DNA of 40,008 bases from Kiritimatiellales bacterium (GCA_021734345.1 JAIPJC010000016.1:1-40008); one strand, 5' to 3'; positions 16,664 through 25,100 are shown, counted from the first letter of the stretch. The notes: generated by a model not told the origin, from the sequence alone. Program-made: numbers and translations.

Positions 16664-17404
16664 ATGCGCTACATCTATCTAGCTCTCTGCATTTCCTCTC
16701 TCGTGCTTTGCGGCTGCAATAAGGATGCAAAATCCATCGAAGAAAAAGAAGAGCGCAACCCGCTCGTGAAGACCGGCCAGTCATACATCGAAATCAAGGA
16801 TTGGGACAAGGCCGAGACGGCCTTCAAGCAAGCCATTGAAAACAACCCGACCATGGCGCGGCCCCACCTCGAGTTGGCCATGATCTACCAGCAATACAAG
16901 ATCAACTACATCTACGCCATCTACCACTACGACCGCTATCTCGAACTGCGACCCGATTCGGAAAAGACCACCTTCATCAACGAACAGAAAATGAAGGTTG
17001 CCCGGGCGCTGGCCAACACCCTCATCAACAACTCGCCGGAAGTCAAACAGGTGGTCGACGAGCTCAAGCGCCTCCAACAGGAGAACGCAACCCTGAAACG
17101 CCAGATCGCGAGCAAAGCAACCGCGGCAGCGCCAGTGCAGCAAAAACCGGCGGCAGAAACCGCGCCGTCGGCGCAGCAAAAGACCGTCACACAAACCGTA
17201 CCCAAGAGCGCAATCCCCTCAGGAACAGCGTCGGCCACCCATCGGATCTACACGGTAGCTGCGGGCGATACCCTTTCCAAGATCGCCGCCAAGTTCTACA
17301 ACGATTCCGCCAAGTGGGACGTCATCTACGAGGCCAACAAGGATCGCATGAAGAGCGCCAGCGACCTGCGCGTCGGCCAGACTCTCGTTGTTCCGAACAA
17401 TTAG
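16664..17404 (+). CDS. Lipoprotein with TPR and C-terminal LysM domain
   Basis: 246-residue predicted lipoprotein. The signal peptide ends in a lipobox-like LVLCGC, giving Cys18 as the lipidated residue. Residues about 35-100 hold TPR helices (YIEIKDWDKAETAFKQAIENNP, then AIYHYDRYLELRP). A short coiled coil (VVDELKRLQQENATLKRQI) and an Ala/Pro/Gln-rich linker come next. A LysM domain (IYTVAAGDTLSKIAAKFY ... VGQTLVVPN) closes the protein and should bind peptidoglycan. It probably sits in the envelope as a scaffold. It follows apbE by 28 nt and precedes the methyltransferase gene by 7 nt. Confidence 0.85.
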   Translation: MRYIYLALCISSLVLCGCNKDAKSIEEKEERNPLVKTGQSYIEIKDWDKAETAFKQAIENNPTMARPHLELAMIYQQYKINYIYAIYHYDRYLELRPDSEKTTFINEQKMKVARALANTLINNSPEVKQVVDELKRLQQENATLKRQIASKATAAAPVQQKPAAETAPSAQQKTVTQTVPKSAIPSGTASATHRIYTVAAGDTLSKIAAKFYNDSAKWDVIYEANKDRMKSASDLRVGQTLVVPNN

Positions 17405-17411
17405 GATCTCC

Positions 17412-17888
17412 ATGTCTGGAAAAGTCCAACGGTTGGCCATCGACACCAGTTGGGGAATCCTCCACATCGAACTAGTCGACGGCAAGGTGTCCGCATGCAC
17501 CCTGCCGATGCTGGCGGAACAACCGGAACAACCCTTTGCGGTCATGTCCAACGGACGGGATGCGGCATCCGTATTCGTCCGGGGAATTTTTGCAGGCACC
17601 GCTGGAAAAATGCCACCGCTTGGAAAACCTGCCGGCACGGAATTCCAGCAACAGGTCTGGCAGGCTATCGCCGCGATCCCGTTTGGGCAGACGCGCACCT
17701 ATAGCGAACTCGCCGCGGCCATTGGCCGCCCGCGCGCCGTTCGAGCCGTCGGCTCGGCCTGCGGCCGCAACCCTCTCCCTCTCTTCATCCCCTGCCACCG
17801 CGTCTTGGCGGCCAACGGAAAACCCGGAGGCTTCTCAGCCGGACTTCCATGGAAAAAGCTTCTGCTCCGGTGCGAGCGGAGTATCTAA
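17412..17888 (+). CDS. ogt: Methylated-DNA-[protein]-cysteine S-methyltransferase
   Basis: 158-residue suicide repair protein that removes O6-alkyl groups from guanine. The active-site motif IPCHRVLAANG is intact, with the acceptor Cys at about residue 128. The DNA-binding helix-turn-helix is FGQTRTYSELAAAIGRPRAVRAVGSACGRNP, including the Arg finger. GFSAGLPWKKLLL closes the domain. The N-terminal domain is short, as in Ogt-type proteins. I chose the ATG at 17412, with AGGA just upstream, not the TTG at 17388 that lies inside the preceding gene. Whether it is ogt or another MGMT paralogue is not resolvable. Confidence 0.9.
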   Translation: MSGKVQRLAIDTSWGILHIELVDGKVSACTLPMLAEQPEQPFAVMSNGRDAASVFVRGIFAGTAGKMPPLGKPAGTEFQQQVWQAIAAIPFGQTRTYSELAAAIGRPRAVRAVGSACGRNPLPLFIPCHRVLAANGKPGGFSAGLPWKKLLLRCERSI

Positions 17889-17929
17889 AAAGCAAGGCCA
17901 AACCAACCTCTACTTATGCCCATAAGGGC

Positions 17930-17958
17930 TTGCAACGGTTTGGGCGCTGGGCTAATTA
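17930..17958 (+). promoter_or_regulatory. Sigma70-like promoter for glgP
   Basis: TTGCAA (17930-17935) and TAATTA (17953-17958) with a 17-nt spacer, ending 42 nt before the glgP ATG. Confidence 0.55.
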
Positions 17959-17983
17959 GGTTGCAGTTTTGAATCACGCAACC
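17959..17983 (+). other. Hairpin in the glgP leader
   Basis: GGTTGC (17959-17964) and GCAACC (17978-17983) form a perfect 6-bp stem with a 13-nt loop directly after the predicted -10 box. It is followed by the palindrome CCCATGGG and a T-run. It overlaps the likely transcription start, so it could be an operator or an early RNA hairpin; function is unknown. Confidence 0.4.
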
Positions 17984-18000
17984 CATGGGATTTTTTAAAA

Positions 18001-20460
18001 ATGAAACATTTTAAAGATAATATTACATCCAGCGAACTCGCCGAACGCGCGCTCTTCCATCTCAAGTACAGCCGGGGGAAAGACCTTTCCGCCGCCACGC
18101 CGTTCGACAAGATGTCGTGCTTCTCCCACGCCGTGCGCGACATGGCCGTCGATGGCTTCATCGCCACCCAGAAACAGTACCTCGAACAGGACGTGCGCCG
18201 CGTCAACTATCTCTCGATGGAATACCTCATCGGCAAGATGCTCGAAAACAACATGTACGCCCTCGGCATTGTCGACAAAAGTTTCGAGGCGCTCAAGTCG
18301 CTCGGAATTTCGGTCGAGGAAGTCCTCAAGCACGATGTCGAAGCCGGTCTCGGAAACGGCGGCCTCGGGCGCCTGGCGGCGTGCTACCTCGACTCGCTCG
18401 CCACCAAGGAACTGCCGGCCTTCGGCTACGGCATCCGCTACGAACATGGCATCTTCAAGCAGGAGTTCGACCATGGCTGGCAGCGCGAACGCCCCGACGA
18501 GTGGCTGGCACTGGGCTACCCGTGGGAAATCATCCGCCCGGAATACACGCTGCCGGTCTGTGTCTATGGCCGCGTGAAGAAAAACTTCACCCCGGGCCGC
18601 GGCGCGTCGGATGTCTGGGAAGATTGGCAGATGTTCGAGGCGGTGCCCTACGATGTTCCGATTATTGGATACGGCGTCAACACCGTGAACATGCTGCGCC
18701 TGTGGAAATCGCAGCCCGCCGAAGGCTTCCGGCTCGATGTCTTCAACCAGGGCGACTATGTCCGCGCGGTTGAGGAAAAGAACTGGGCGGAAAACGTCAC
18801 CAAGGTGCTGTATCCGTCCGACTACACCTATGCCGGCAAGGAACTGCGCCTGATCCAGGAATATTTCCTGGCCTCCTGTTCCGTGCGCGACATCATCCGC
18901 CGCTACCGCAAAAACCATTCCGACTTCAAACGCTTCGCGGAAAAGAACGTGATTCAGCTCAACGACACCCACCCGACCCTCGCGGTGGTCGAGTTGATGC
19001 GCGTGCTGCACGACGAAGAGCGCATCCCGTGGGACAAGGCGTGGGATATCACCGTAAACACCTTCTGCTACACCAACCACACCCTGCTCGCCGAGGCCCT
19101 CGAAAAATGGACGGTCGACCTGATGCAGCGCGTGCTGCCGCGCCATACCCAGATCATATTCGAGATCAACCACCGCTTCCTCCAGCAGGTGGAACTCGAC
19201 TATCCCGGCGACGGCGAACTCATGCACAAGGTTTCGCTCATCGAGGAAGGAACGCACAAGCAGGTGCGCATGGCCAACCTTTGCGTCGTGGCCAGCAGCA
19301 AGGTCAACGGGGTTTCCGCGCTGCATTCCGAACTGCTGCGCAAGAATACCATGCCGGAATTCGACAAGATCTATCCGGGCAAGTTCTGCAACGTCACCAA
19401 CGGCATCACGCACCGCCGCTGGCTGCTCAAGGCCAACCCCGAGCTCTCCGCGCTCATCACCGACAAGATTGGCGATGATTGGAAGAAAGACCTCTCCCTT
19501 TTAGAAAAATTCCAGGCATTCGCACAGGACAAGAAGGTCCAGAAGCGGTTCATGGAAATCAAGAAGGAGAAGAAAAAGGCCCTCTGCAAAACCATCCGGG
19601 AAACGACCGGCGTGCTGGTCAGTCCCGATTCGATTTTCGATGTGCAGATCAAGCGCCTGCACATGTACAAGCGCCAGCTGCTCGATGCGATGCACATCAT
19701 CTATCTGTACCAGCAGATCAAGGCCAATCCGAAGATCAAGATGCAGCCGCGCACCTTCATTTTTGCGGCCAAGGCGGCCCCGGCCTACCTGACGGCCAAG
19801 TCGGTGATCAAGCTGATCAACTCGATGGCCGCAGTCATCAACAATGACGTCGACGTCGCCGGTCGCCTCAAGGTTGTCTTCCTGCCCGACTACAATGTGT
19901 CGCTGGCCGAAAAGATCATTCCCGCCGCCGATATTTCCGAACAGATCTCCACCGCCGGACTTGAAGCGTCGGGAACCGGAAATATGAAGCTTTCGCTAAA
20001 CGGCGCACTCACCGTCGGCACTTGGGATGGTGCCAACATCGAGATCGCCCAGCATGTCGGGGAAGAAAACATCTTCATCTTCGGCCATCGCACCGAGGAG
20101 CTGGCGGAACTCCGCCTCAAGGGCTACAACCCCTGGTCCTACGTGGAAAAATCCGCCGGACTCAAGGCGGTGATCGAAGCCATACGCGACAATGTGTTCG
20201 ATCCTTCGCAGCCCGATCTCTTCAAGGATCTCTACAAGGACATCACCGAACATGGCGACTACTATTTCTACCTCGCCGACTTCGAGCCCTACGTCCAATG
20301 CCAGGAGAAGGTCAGCAAGCTTTACGCGAAAGAGTCGGCTTGGGCGGAAATGGCGATTCTCAACGTCTCCCGCATGGGTTGGTTCTCGTCCGACCGCTCC
20401 ATCCAGGACTACTGCGATGAGATCTGGCACCTCGAACGCACGCCGATCGGAACCGACTAA
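18001..20460 (+). CDS. glgP: Glycogen/alpha-glucan phosphorylase
   Basis: 819-residue cytoplasmic GT35 phosphorylase that releases glucose 1-phosphate from alpha-1,4-glucans. N-terminal NYLSMEYLIGKML and GLGNGGLGRLAACYLDSLA are typical. The PLP site is EASGTGNMKLSLNGALTVGTWDGANIE, with the Schiff-base Lys at about residue 663. Length matches bacterial GlgP (about 815), so it is complete. No SD precedes the ATG at 18001, but the leader is AT rich. It is a single gene here; no other glycogen genes are nearby. It ends 15 nt before the convergent DUF2237 gene. Confidence 0.96.
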   Translation: MKHFKDNITSSELAERALFHLKYSRGKDLSAATPFDKMSCFSHAVRDMAVDGFIATQKQYLEQDVRRVNYLSMEYLIGKMLENNMYALGIVDKSFEALKSLGISVEEVLKHDVEAGLGNGGLGRLAACYLDSLATKELPAFGYGIRYEHGIFKQEFDHGWQRERPDEWLALGYPWEIIRPEYTLPVCVYGRVKKNFTPGRGASDVWEDWQMFEAVPYDVPIIGYGVNTVNMLRLWKSQPAEGFRLDVFNQGDYVRAVEEKNWAENVTKVLYPSDYTYAGKELRLIQEYFLASCSVRDIIRRYRKNHSDFKRFAEKNVIQLNDTHPTLAVVELMRVLHDEERIPWDKAWDITVNTFCYTNHTLLAEALEKWTVDLMQRVLPRHTQIIFEINHRFLQQVELDYPGDGELMHKVSLIEEGTHKQVRMANLCVVASSKVNGVSALHSELLRKNTMPEFDKIYPGKFCNVTNGITHRRWLLKANPELSALITDKIGDDWKKDLSLLEKFQAFAQDKKVQKRFMEIKKEKKKALCKTIRETTGVLVSPDSIFDVQIKRLHMYKRQLLDAMHIIYLYQQIKANPKIKMQPRTFIFAAKAAPAYLTAKSVIKLINSMAAVINNDVDVAGRLKVVFLPDYNVSLAEKIIPAADISEQISTAGLEASGTGNMKLSLNGALTVGTWDGANIEIAQHVGEENIFIFGHRTEELAELRLKGYNPWSYVEKSAGLKAVIEAIRDNVFDPSQPDLFKDLYKDITEHGDYYFYLADFEPYVQCQEKVSKLYAKESAWAEMAILNVSRMGWFSSDRSIQDYCDEIWHLERTPIGTD

Positions 20461-20475
20461 TGGAAAATGAACGAC

Positions 20476-20832
20476 CTAGACCGCATACGCCTTGATGCGG
20501 TCGAGGTCGATGAATTCCAGGACGGAGATGTGGCACGCCTCGAGTTTAAGGCGCGGCGCCATGCCTGCCTGATAGGCCTCGATCCAGCGACCGAGACATA
20601 GGCACCAGTAATCTCCGGGCTCCAAGCCCGGAAAACCGTGCTCCGGCACCGGCGTGGAAAGATCGTTCCCCTGTTCTTTCGAATACGCCAGGAATTCCGC
20701 CGTCATCTCGGCGCAGACCGTATGCATGCCGCGGTCGTCGCCGCAGGTATCGCACTTGCCCTTGCGGAAAAATCCGGTCAACGGATCCATGCTGCAAACC
20801 ATCAATTCACCGCCGAGTACATTCTTTGCCAT
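20476..20832 (-). CDS. DUF2237 family protein
   Basis: 118-residue protein of the DUF2237 family. It shows NVLGGELMVCSMDPLTGFFRKGKCDTC, then GMHTVCAEMTAEFLAYSKEQGNDLSTPVPEHGFPGLEPGDYWCLC, which is nearly the family signature. Conserved Cys and His residues suggest a metal or redox role, but none is proven for the family. The start is MAKNVLGG at 20832, with AGGAAA upstream. The frame stays open through the 7-bp repeat array at 20852-20900, but that extension translates a repeat and is not credible. It is probably cotranscribed with mqnE-mqnC upstream. Confidence 0.88.
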   Translation of the reverse strand: MAKNVLGGELMVCSMDPLTGFFRKGKCDTCGDDRGMHTVCAEMTAEFLAYSKEQGNDLSTPVPEHGFPGLEPGDYWCLCLGRWIEAYQAGMAPRLKLEACHISVLEFIDLDRIKAYAV

Positions 20833-20851
20833 GGGAGAGTTTCCTATTCTA

Positions 20852-20960
20852 TATTGCGTATTGCGTATTGCGTATTGCGTATTGCGTATTGCGTATTGCG
20901 TCAGATCGTACTGCCCCGCGCAACCTATCAAGCAATACGTAGTACGCAATACGCAGTATG
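20852..20960. repeat. Inverted arrays of 7-bp repeats (TATTGCG family)
   Basis: Seven perfect tandem copies of TATTGCG occupy 20852-20900. After a 32-nt spacer, four related 7-mers in inverted orientation (CAATACG, TAGTACG, CAATACG, CAGTATG) occupy 20933-20960. The two arms could fold into a long hairpin. The array begins 2 nt past the mqnE-mqnC stop and ends 19 nt before the DUF2237 ATG, so it fills that intergenic gap. The units are directly tandem with no spacers, so it is not CRISPR. Confidence 0.9.
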
Positions 20961-20962
20961 CA

Positions 20963-23164
20963 TCATGCTTCGACTTCGTCGTAGACCTTGATCAGATCGT
21001 ACTGCGTGGTGCGCTGGGCAGGCACCCATCCGGCTTCGCGGATCAGGTGGATCACCAAATCCTCGTCCACCTTGTAATCCACGCCGGTTGCACTCACCAC
21101 TTCTTCGGTCATCAACACGCCGCCATAGTCGTCCGCCCCAAACTGAAGCGCGAGCTGTGACACGTCCGGCCCTTCCGTCACCCAACCGGCCTGGAGATGC
21201 GGCACGTTGTCGAGAACGATGCGCGCCATGGCAACGAGCCGGAGATAGTCGACCCCGTTCTGCAGGCGGGGGCATTCGAGATCGGTCATGTCCGGAGAAA
21301 AACTCCACGGAATGAAGGCAGTGAATCCACCGGTACGATCCTGTAAATCACGAACCTTCATAAAATGCTCAATACGCTGTTCCGTGGTTTCCCCGAAGCC
21401 ATACACCATGGTCGCGGTCGTTTTCAGGCCGATGGAATGCGCATCTTCCATCAGATCCAGCCACGCCTTGGAGCGGGTCTTTTTCGGGCTGATCCGTTTG
21501 CGGATATCATCGTTCAGAATTTCAGCCCCGCCACCGGGGAGGGATTGTAGTCCCGCATCCTTGAGACGCTGCAGACACTCCTTGATCGAGATGTGCTCCA
21601 TCTTCGCCATGAATTCGATTTCAGTCGGCGAAAGGGAATGAATCCAGATATCCACATTATCGCGGATACCGGAAAGACACGCTTCATAGTAATCCAGCTT
21701 CAGATCCGGGTGCAGTCCACCCTGAATCAGGATCTGGGTCGCGCCCGCTTCCGCCGCGGCTTTTACCTGCTCGACGATTTCCTCGGGGCTCTTTACGTAG
21801 GCATTGTCTTTTTCCTGCTTGGTATAGAACGCGCAGAATTTGCAATCCACCACGCAAACGTTGGTGGTGTTCAGATTCTTGTCGAAAACATACGTGGCCC
21901 GGTCGCCGGGAACCGCCCTGCGGCGGCAGACATCGGCCACACGGCCGAGTTCCTGGAACGGGGCTTCGTCGTAGATGATCGCAGCGTCTTCGGCATTGAT
22001 CCGCTCGCCGGCTTCGACGCGGTCAAGAATCGCTTGCCAACGAAACTTGAGACCTGAAACTTGAGACTTGAAATTATCTACTCCGCCCTCTTCCAGTTTC
22101 CAGTTTCCGGTTTCCGGTTTCAAATCTTCATAAACGCTGTTGGTCAGGATCGGGGTATGCCCGAGGTTGGCAAGGAAGTCTTCCATTTCCTGCGCGGTAA
22201 AGAATTTCTGGCTCGTTGGTGCCCCGCCTTCCTTGGCGATGCGTTCGTCGAGGCTCGTTCCGCCGATATCGTCGACCCCGCTATGGGTCAGCACGCCGAG
22301 CAGTTTTCGATCCATGTAGTTCACCAGCATGCGCACATGCGGGAAGTTGTCGCAGTAGATGCGCGACAACGCGGCCACGCGCACCTGCCGGTCGCCGGAT
22401 GGGGTATATTTCACACCGAGCGCCTTGCCGTTCGCTTGGAACGGCAACGGGATGACCGCCTGGAAACCACCGGTGACATCCTGCAACGCCCGCAAGCGGG
22501 AAAGGTGGTCGATCAAATGTTCGTCCTTTTCGATGTGGCCGAAGAGCATCGTGGCATTGGTGGGAATGCCCAGCTCATGCGCAACCTGATGTACGTCGAG
22601 CCACTGCTGGGCAAGGATCTTGGTGGTCGCGATTTTCTTGCGGACGTCCGGATGGAAGATTTCCGCGCCGCCGCCGGAGATCGAACCGAAGCCTGCCGCT
22701 TTCAGGCGAATAAGCGTTTCGCGCACCGAAATCCCGGCGTTGCCCGCGATCCAATGGATTTCCACTGCGGTCATCCCCTGTAGCAATACGCCGGGGAGCA
22801 TCTCGCGCGAAAGGGCAAAGAGCTTTTCGTAGTAGTCCAGATCCAGCTCGGGAATCATGCCGCCGACGATGTGCAGATCGGTCAGGTTCCAGTTCTGCGC
22901 CTTCTCCAGGCTCTTGCGGGCATCGTCGATCGTCGTAACATAGGCATCGGCGGCGTTGTCGGGCCGCCAGAACGAGCAGAGCTTGCACTTCACCACGCAG
23001 AGGTTGGTGGGATTGAGGTTGTGGCTGTGCACATAATAGGTCTTGCTACCATGCCGCGCCCGGCGGATTTCGTCCGCCCGCGCCATTAATTCCGCAGTCG
23101 GCATGTTCTGGAGCATATCCAATGCTTCGGCGTCTGAAATACGGGGTTGTTTGTATTCACTCAT
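20963..23164 (-). CDS. Fused aminofutalosine synthase and cyclic dehypoxanthinylfutalosine synthase (MqnE-MqnC)
   Basis: 733-residue protein with two complete radical-SAM enzymes of the futalosine route to menaquinone. The N-terminal half (about 1-345) matches MqnE: [4Fe-4S] Cys in NLCVVKCKLCSF, then LHIVGGMIPELDLDYY, GGGAEIFHPDVRKKI and TNATMLFGHIE. The C-terminal half (about 380-733) matches MqnC: NVCVVDCKFCAF, QGGLHPDLKLDYYE, IHSLSPTEIEFM, GGGAEILNDDIRKRISPKK and TMVYGFGET. Each cluster is C-X3-C-X2-C. MqnE makes aminofutalosine; MqnC later cyclises dehypoxanthinylfutalosine. The linker at about residues 347-375 is encoded by inverted 7-bp repeats. MqnA, B and D are not in the window. Confidence 0.92.
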   Translation of the reverse strand: MSEYKQPRISDAEALDMLQNMPTAELMARADEIRRARHGSKTYYVHSHNLNPTNLCVVKCKLCSFWRPDNAADAYVTTIDDARKSLEKAQNWNLTDLHIVGGMIPELDLDYYEKLFALSREMLPGVLLQGMTAVEIHWIAGNAGISVRETLIRLKAAGFGSISGGGAEIFHPDVRKKIATTKILAQQWLDVHQVAHELGIPTNATMLFGHIEKDEHLIDHLSRLRALQDVTGGFQAVIPLPFQANGKALGVKYTPSGDRQVRVAALSRIYCDNFPHVRMLVNYMDRKLLGVLTHSGVDDIGGTSLDERIAKEGGAPTSQKFFTAQEMEDFLANLGHTPILTNSVYEDLKPETGNWKLEEGGVDNFKSQVSGLKFRWQAILDRVEAGERINAEDAAIIYDEAPFQELGRVADVCRRRAVPGDRATYVFDKNLNTTNVCVVDCKFCAFYTKQEKDNAYVKSPEEIVEQVKAAAEAGATQILIQGGLHPDLKLDYYEACLSGIRDNVDIWIHSLSPTEIEFMAKMEHISIKECLQRLKDAGLQSLPGGGAEILNDDIRKRISPKKTRSKAWLDLMEDAHSIGLKTTATMVYGFGETTEQRIEHFMKVRDLQDRTGGFTAFIPWSFSPDMTDLECPRLQNGVDYLRLVAMARIVLDNVPHLQAGWVTEGPDVSQLALQFGADDYGGVLMTEEVVSATGVDYKVDEDLVIHLIREAGWVPAQRTTQYDLIKVYDEVEA
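22042..22125. repeat. Inverted arrays of 7-bp repeats inside mqnE-mqnC
   Basis: Five tandem 7-mers of the GAAACTT type fill 22042-22076 (GAAACTT, GAGACCT, GAAACTT, GAGACTT, GAAATTA). Fourteen nt later, five 7-mers of the inverted type fill 22091-22125 (TTCCAGT twice, TTCCGGT twice, TTCAAAT). The arms are partly complementary. Total length is 84 nt, a multiple of three, so the coding frame is kept; it encodes the linker between the MqnE and MqnC domains. Confidence 0.88.
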
Positions 23165-23199
23165 GGAAATAGGGCCTCTCGATTAATGGCGAGGAATTT

Positions 23200-23229
23200 G
23201 GTATAGATTTACCTGAATTTCCACCTCAA
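23200..23229 (-). promoter_or_regulatory. Possible promoter for mqnE-mqnC
   Basis: On the minus strand TTGAGG (23224-23229) and TATACC (23200-23205) have an 18-nt spacer, about 35 nt before the ATG. The hexamers match only moderately. Confidence 0.35.
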
Positions 23230-23253
23230 AAGCCGACAACCTGAAAAGCTCCC

Positions 23254-23314
23254 GTAGGATGCAGCTCCAGCTGCGTCCTCCTGCCGCAGGGTCGGCACTG
23301 GAGCGCCAACCTAC
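23254..23314. repeat. BIME-like 61-bp element, copy B
   Basis: A 61-bp element starting GTAG and ending CTAC. Each end, read inward, is GTAG plus an 8-bp stem with a T-G mismatch at the third pair and a TCCA loop (left GATGCAGC/GCTGCGTC; right, on minus, GTTGGCGC/GTGCCGAC). It matches copy C at 58 of 61 positions. It lies 9 nt beyond the stop of the Fic-like fragment. Confidence 0.85.
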
Positions 23315-23323
23315 TCCACCGCA

Positions 23324-23653
23324 TTACTTTTTCGCCAGCAGTCGCTTTCCCTTTTCAGTCAGGAAATACTTCTGGGTCGGACTTCTCGGCGAGTCCGGCG
23401 CGGTCATCTCAATCAGACCGGCTTCCAAAGCAGGATGTAGATAGTTTTTCCTGAACGTGGGCCGGTGGCTCAAATTCAGCTTGCCCATCAGCTCAGCCGC
23501 CGATAACCGACTCAGCGCAACGGCCTGGACGAGCCGTTTTACTTGGTCGGTTACTTGGTCGCCTACTTGGTCGGTCAGAATCGTTTCCAAAATCACCTGC
23601 AGCATAAATTCGATAAACGGTGCGCAGTTGTTTTTGGCATTGCCTACGCCCAA
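23324..23653 (-). pseudogene. Fic-family-like C-terminal fragment
   Basis: An open frame of about 109 residues from a TTG. The sequence APFIEFMLQVILETI, then repeated DQVGDQVTDQVKRL, then LSAAELMGKLNLSHRPTFRKNYLHPALEAGLIEM resembles the C-terminal winged-helix end of Fic-domain proteins. It also occurs on some AlbA_2/COG2865 regulators. The catalytic Fic motif (HPFxxGNGR) is absent, and nothing upstream in frame supplies it, because the frame meets the end of the neighbouring gene. I read it as a truncated remnant. It could instead be a small DNA-binding protein that is still expressed. Confidence 0.5.
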
Positions 23654-25100
23654 AGGGGTACATATTCGGCAAACTTTTTTGATTTGTTGTTCGGGTCGGC
23701 AGCTTTGATCAATTTGGCGTCAATAGCTTCCTGAATAAGTACCGAAACCATCGAGCGCTGCTTCTCCGACATTTTCAATCTCTCCCGCAGAGATTTGTTC
23801 GTCATCGCGCTGTCGGAGTAATATTTCAATACAGCATGCTGGTAGCACGCTTCCAAACGTTCTTGGGCGGACATTCGCGCGAAAGTGCGAGGCGTAAACA
23901 ACGTGACTTTAAAGTGGTTCGGCCCCGCAGTGAACTCTATTGGTGGCAACCCATAAAGCTCCACCTGCAATCCCGCCTTGAGCAGTCCCGATCCGCGTTC
24001 TTCACAGATTTTATAGCGACGGAAAGTGCGGGCCAGTTGTTCATTCCTCGATTCTGGTTGCGTACCGATGAGCCGGTCCAGCCGTTTGGATGGCAACAAA
24101 CCACCAGGATTCGAGACTTCAATCCGGTCATCGAAAATTTCAATAAGTGGCCCAGCTCCGGAGATTGAAAAATCCTGGTGAATCAAAGCATTTGCAACGA
24201 TTTCGCGTAGGGCTATTTCAGGATAAACTGTTCGTTTTGTCCTCTGAGCATTTTCGATAACCTCGCTTTGAGGAAGCAGTGACATGATGTACACCATCAG
24301 CCCCTGGAAACTGATCGCATAACCCTTCGCTCCTTCCTTTTCTTGCTTGGTATTCGCTTTGTTTAACCCGTCATAGACTACCACGCGTACCGCTTTGCGA
24401 CTGAGTTCCGGGAAATCCGCAAGTTTTCGTGCCGCCGCGATGGCTCCGAGATTTGTCACATAGCCGCCCCCGGCCGGTTCGCGGATAATGAAACGCTCGC
24501 CCGCCATCCACTCCAGTGTTTCTTCCTCCGTAGTGGTGACCGGTCGTTCAAGCATCTTGAATATTGGTTCGATGCTAAGGAAGGTTGTAAACATCGAGTC
24601 TTCCACCAAGACAGATGAGTGCAGGTCTTCCCAACGCGGTGTCCGGCTGTTCAACATCAGCGTTCCCACTTCTTGCCTGGATGCTTTCCGCGTCGTACCA
24701 CTTGAACGGATAAACGCATCCTCCAAGCTCTTCCCTCGTAAATGGACCGGCTTTACCAAAGCCTCTGGCACATGTACGAAAAGCAACCGGGAGACTTGTG
24801 TTCCGCCACAGCGTGATCGAGCGCCACTGGCGGCTCGAGGCCAGATCGTCCGAGGTTGGCTAGATGGCTCACCGTCTTTTCAACCATTTCCTCATCCACA
24901 CTGGAGGGCGTACCGTCCGAATGCATCCCGAAAACCAAATAACCGCCACCCGGCTGATTGGCAAATGCCGACAAATGCTCGGTCAGTCGCTTCTTATCCG
25001 GCGATAACGCTGCCTTCCAGTCCAGCTCGTTCAATTCATGCTTCGGCGGCTCAAGGCTCGCCTGAAGCAACCCCAGTGCTTTTGAAATCCATTTCTTCAT
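23644..25100 (-). pseudogene. AlbA_2/COG2865 ATP-binding regulator, frameshifted
   Basis: Two adjacent frames together make one protein of about 480 residues. The first (25100 to about 24790) carries the AlbA_2 (Schlafen-like) start: HELNELDWKAALSPD, then LSAFANQPGGGYLVFGM. The second (about 24786 to 23644) continues LLFVHVPEALVKPVHLRGK and carries the HATPase_c_4/RecG-like region EIALREIVANALIHQDFS, with SNPGGLLPS and EERGSGLLKA. A C-terminal winged helix follows. The switch of frame falls at about 24785-24800, in a CCC run, and fits loss of one base. Family members are predicted transcription regulators or accessory defence proteins. A sequencing error is possible. Confidence 0.8.

Noticed and set aside
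20852-20900. Tandem repeat that might be read as a CRISPR array
   Set aside because: Units are 7 bp and directly adjacent without spacers; no cas genes are near.
20833-20949. Longer N-terminus of the DUF2237 protein (157 residues)
   Set aside because: The extra residues are a translation of the 7-bp repeat array (repeating YAIRNTQ); the family start is at 20832.
24753-24830. Programmed frameshifting to express the AlbA_2 protein
   Set aside because: There is only a CCC run, with no slippery heptamer, SD-like stimulator or clear downstream structure, and the neighbouring fragment is decayed too.
23324-25100. A working Fic/AlbA_2 defence or toxin-antitoxin pair
   Set aside because: The Fic catalytic motif is missing and the AlbA_2 gene is frameshifted, so no intact system can be supported.
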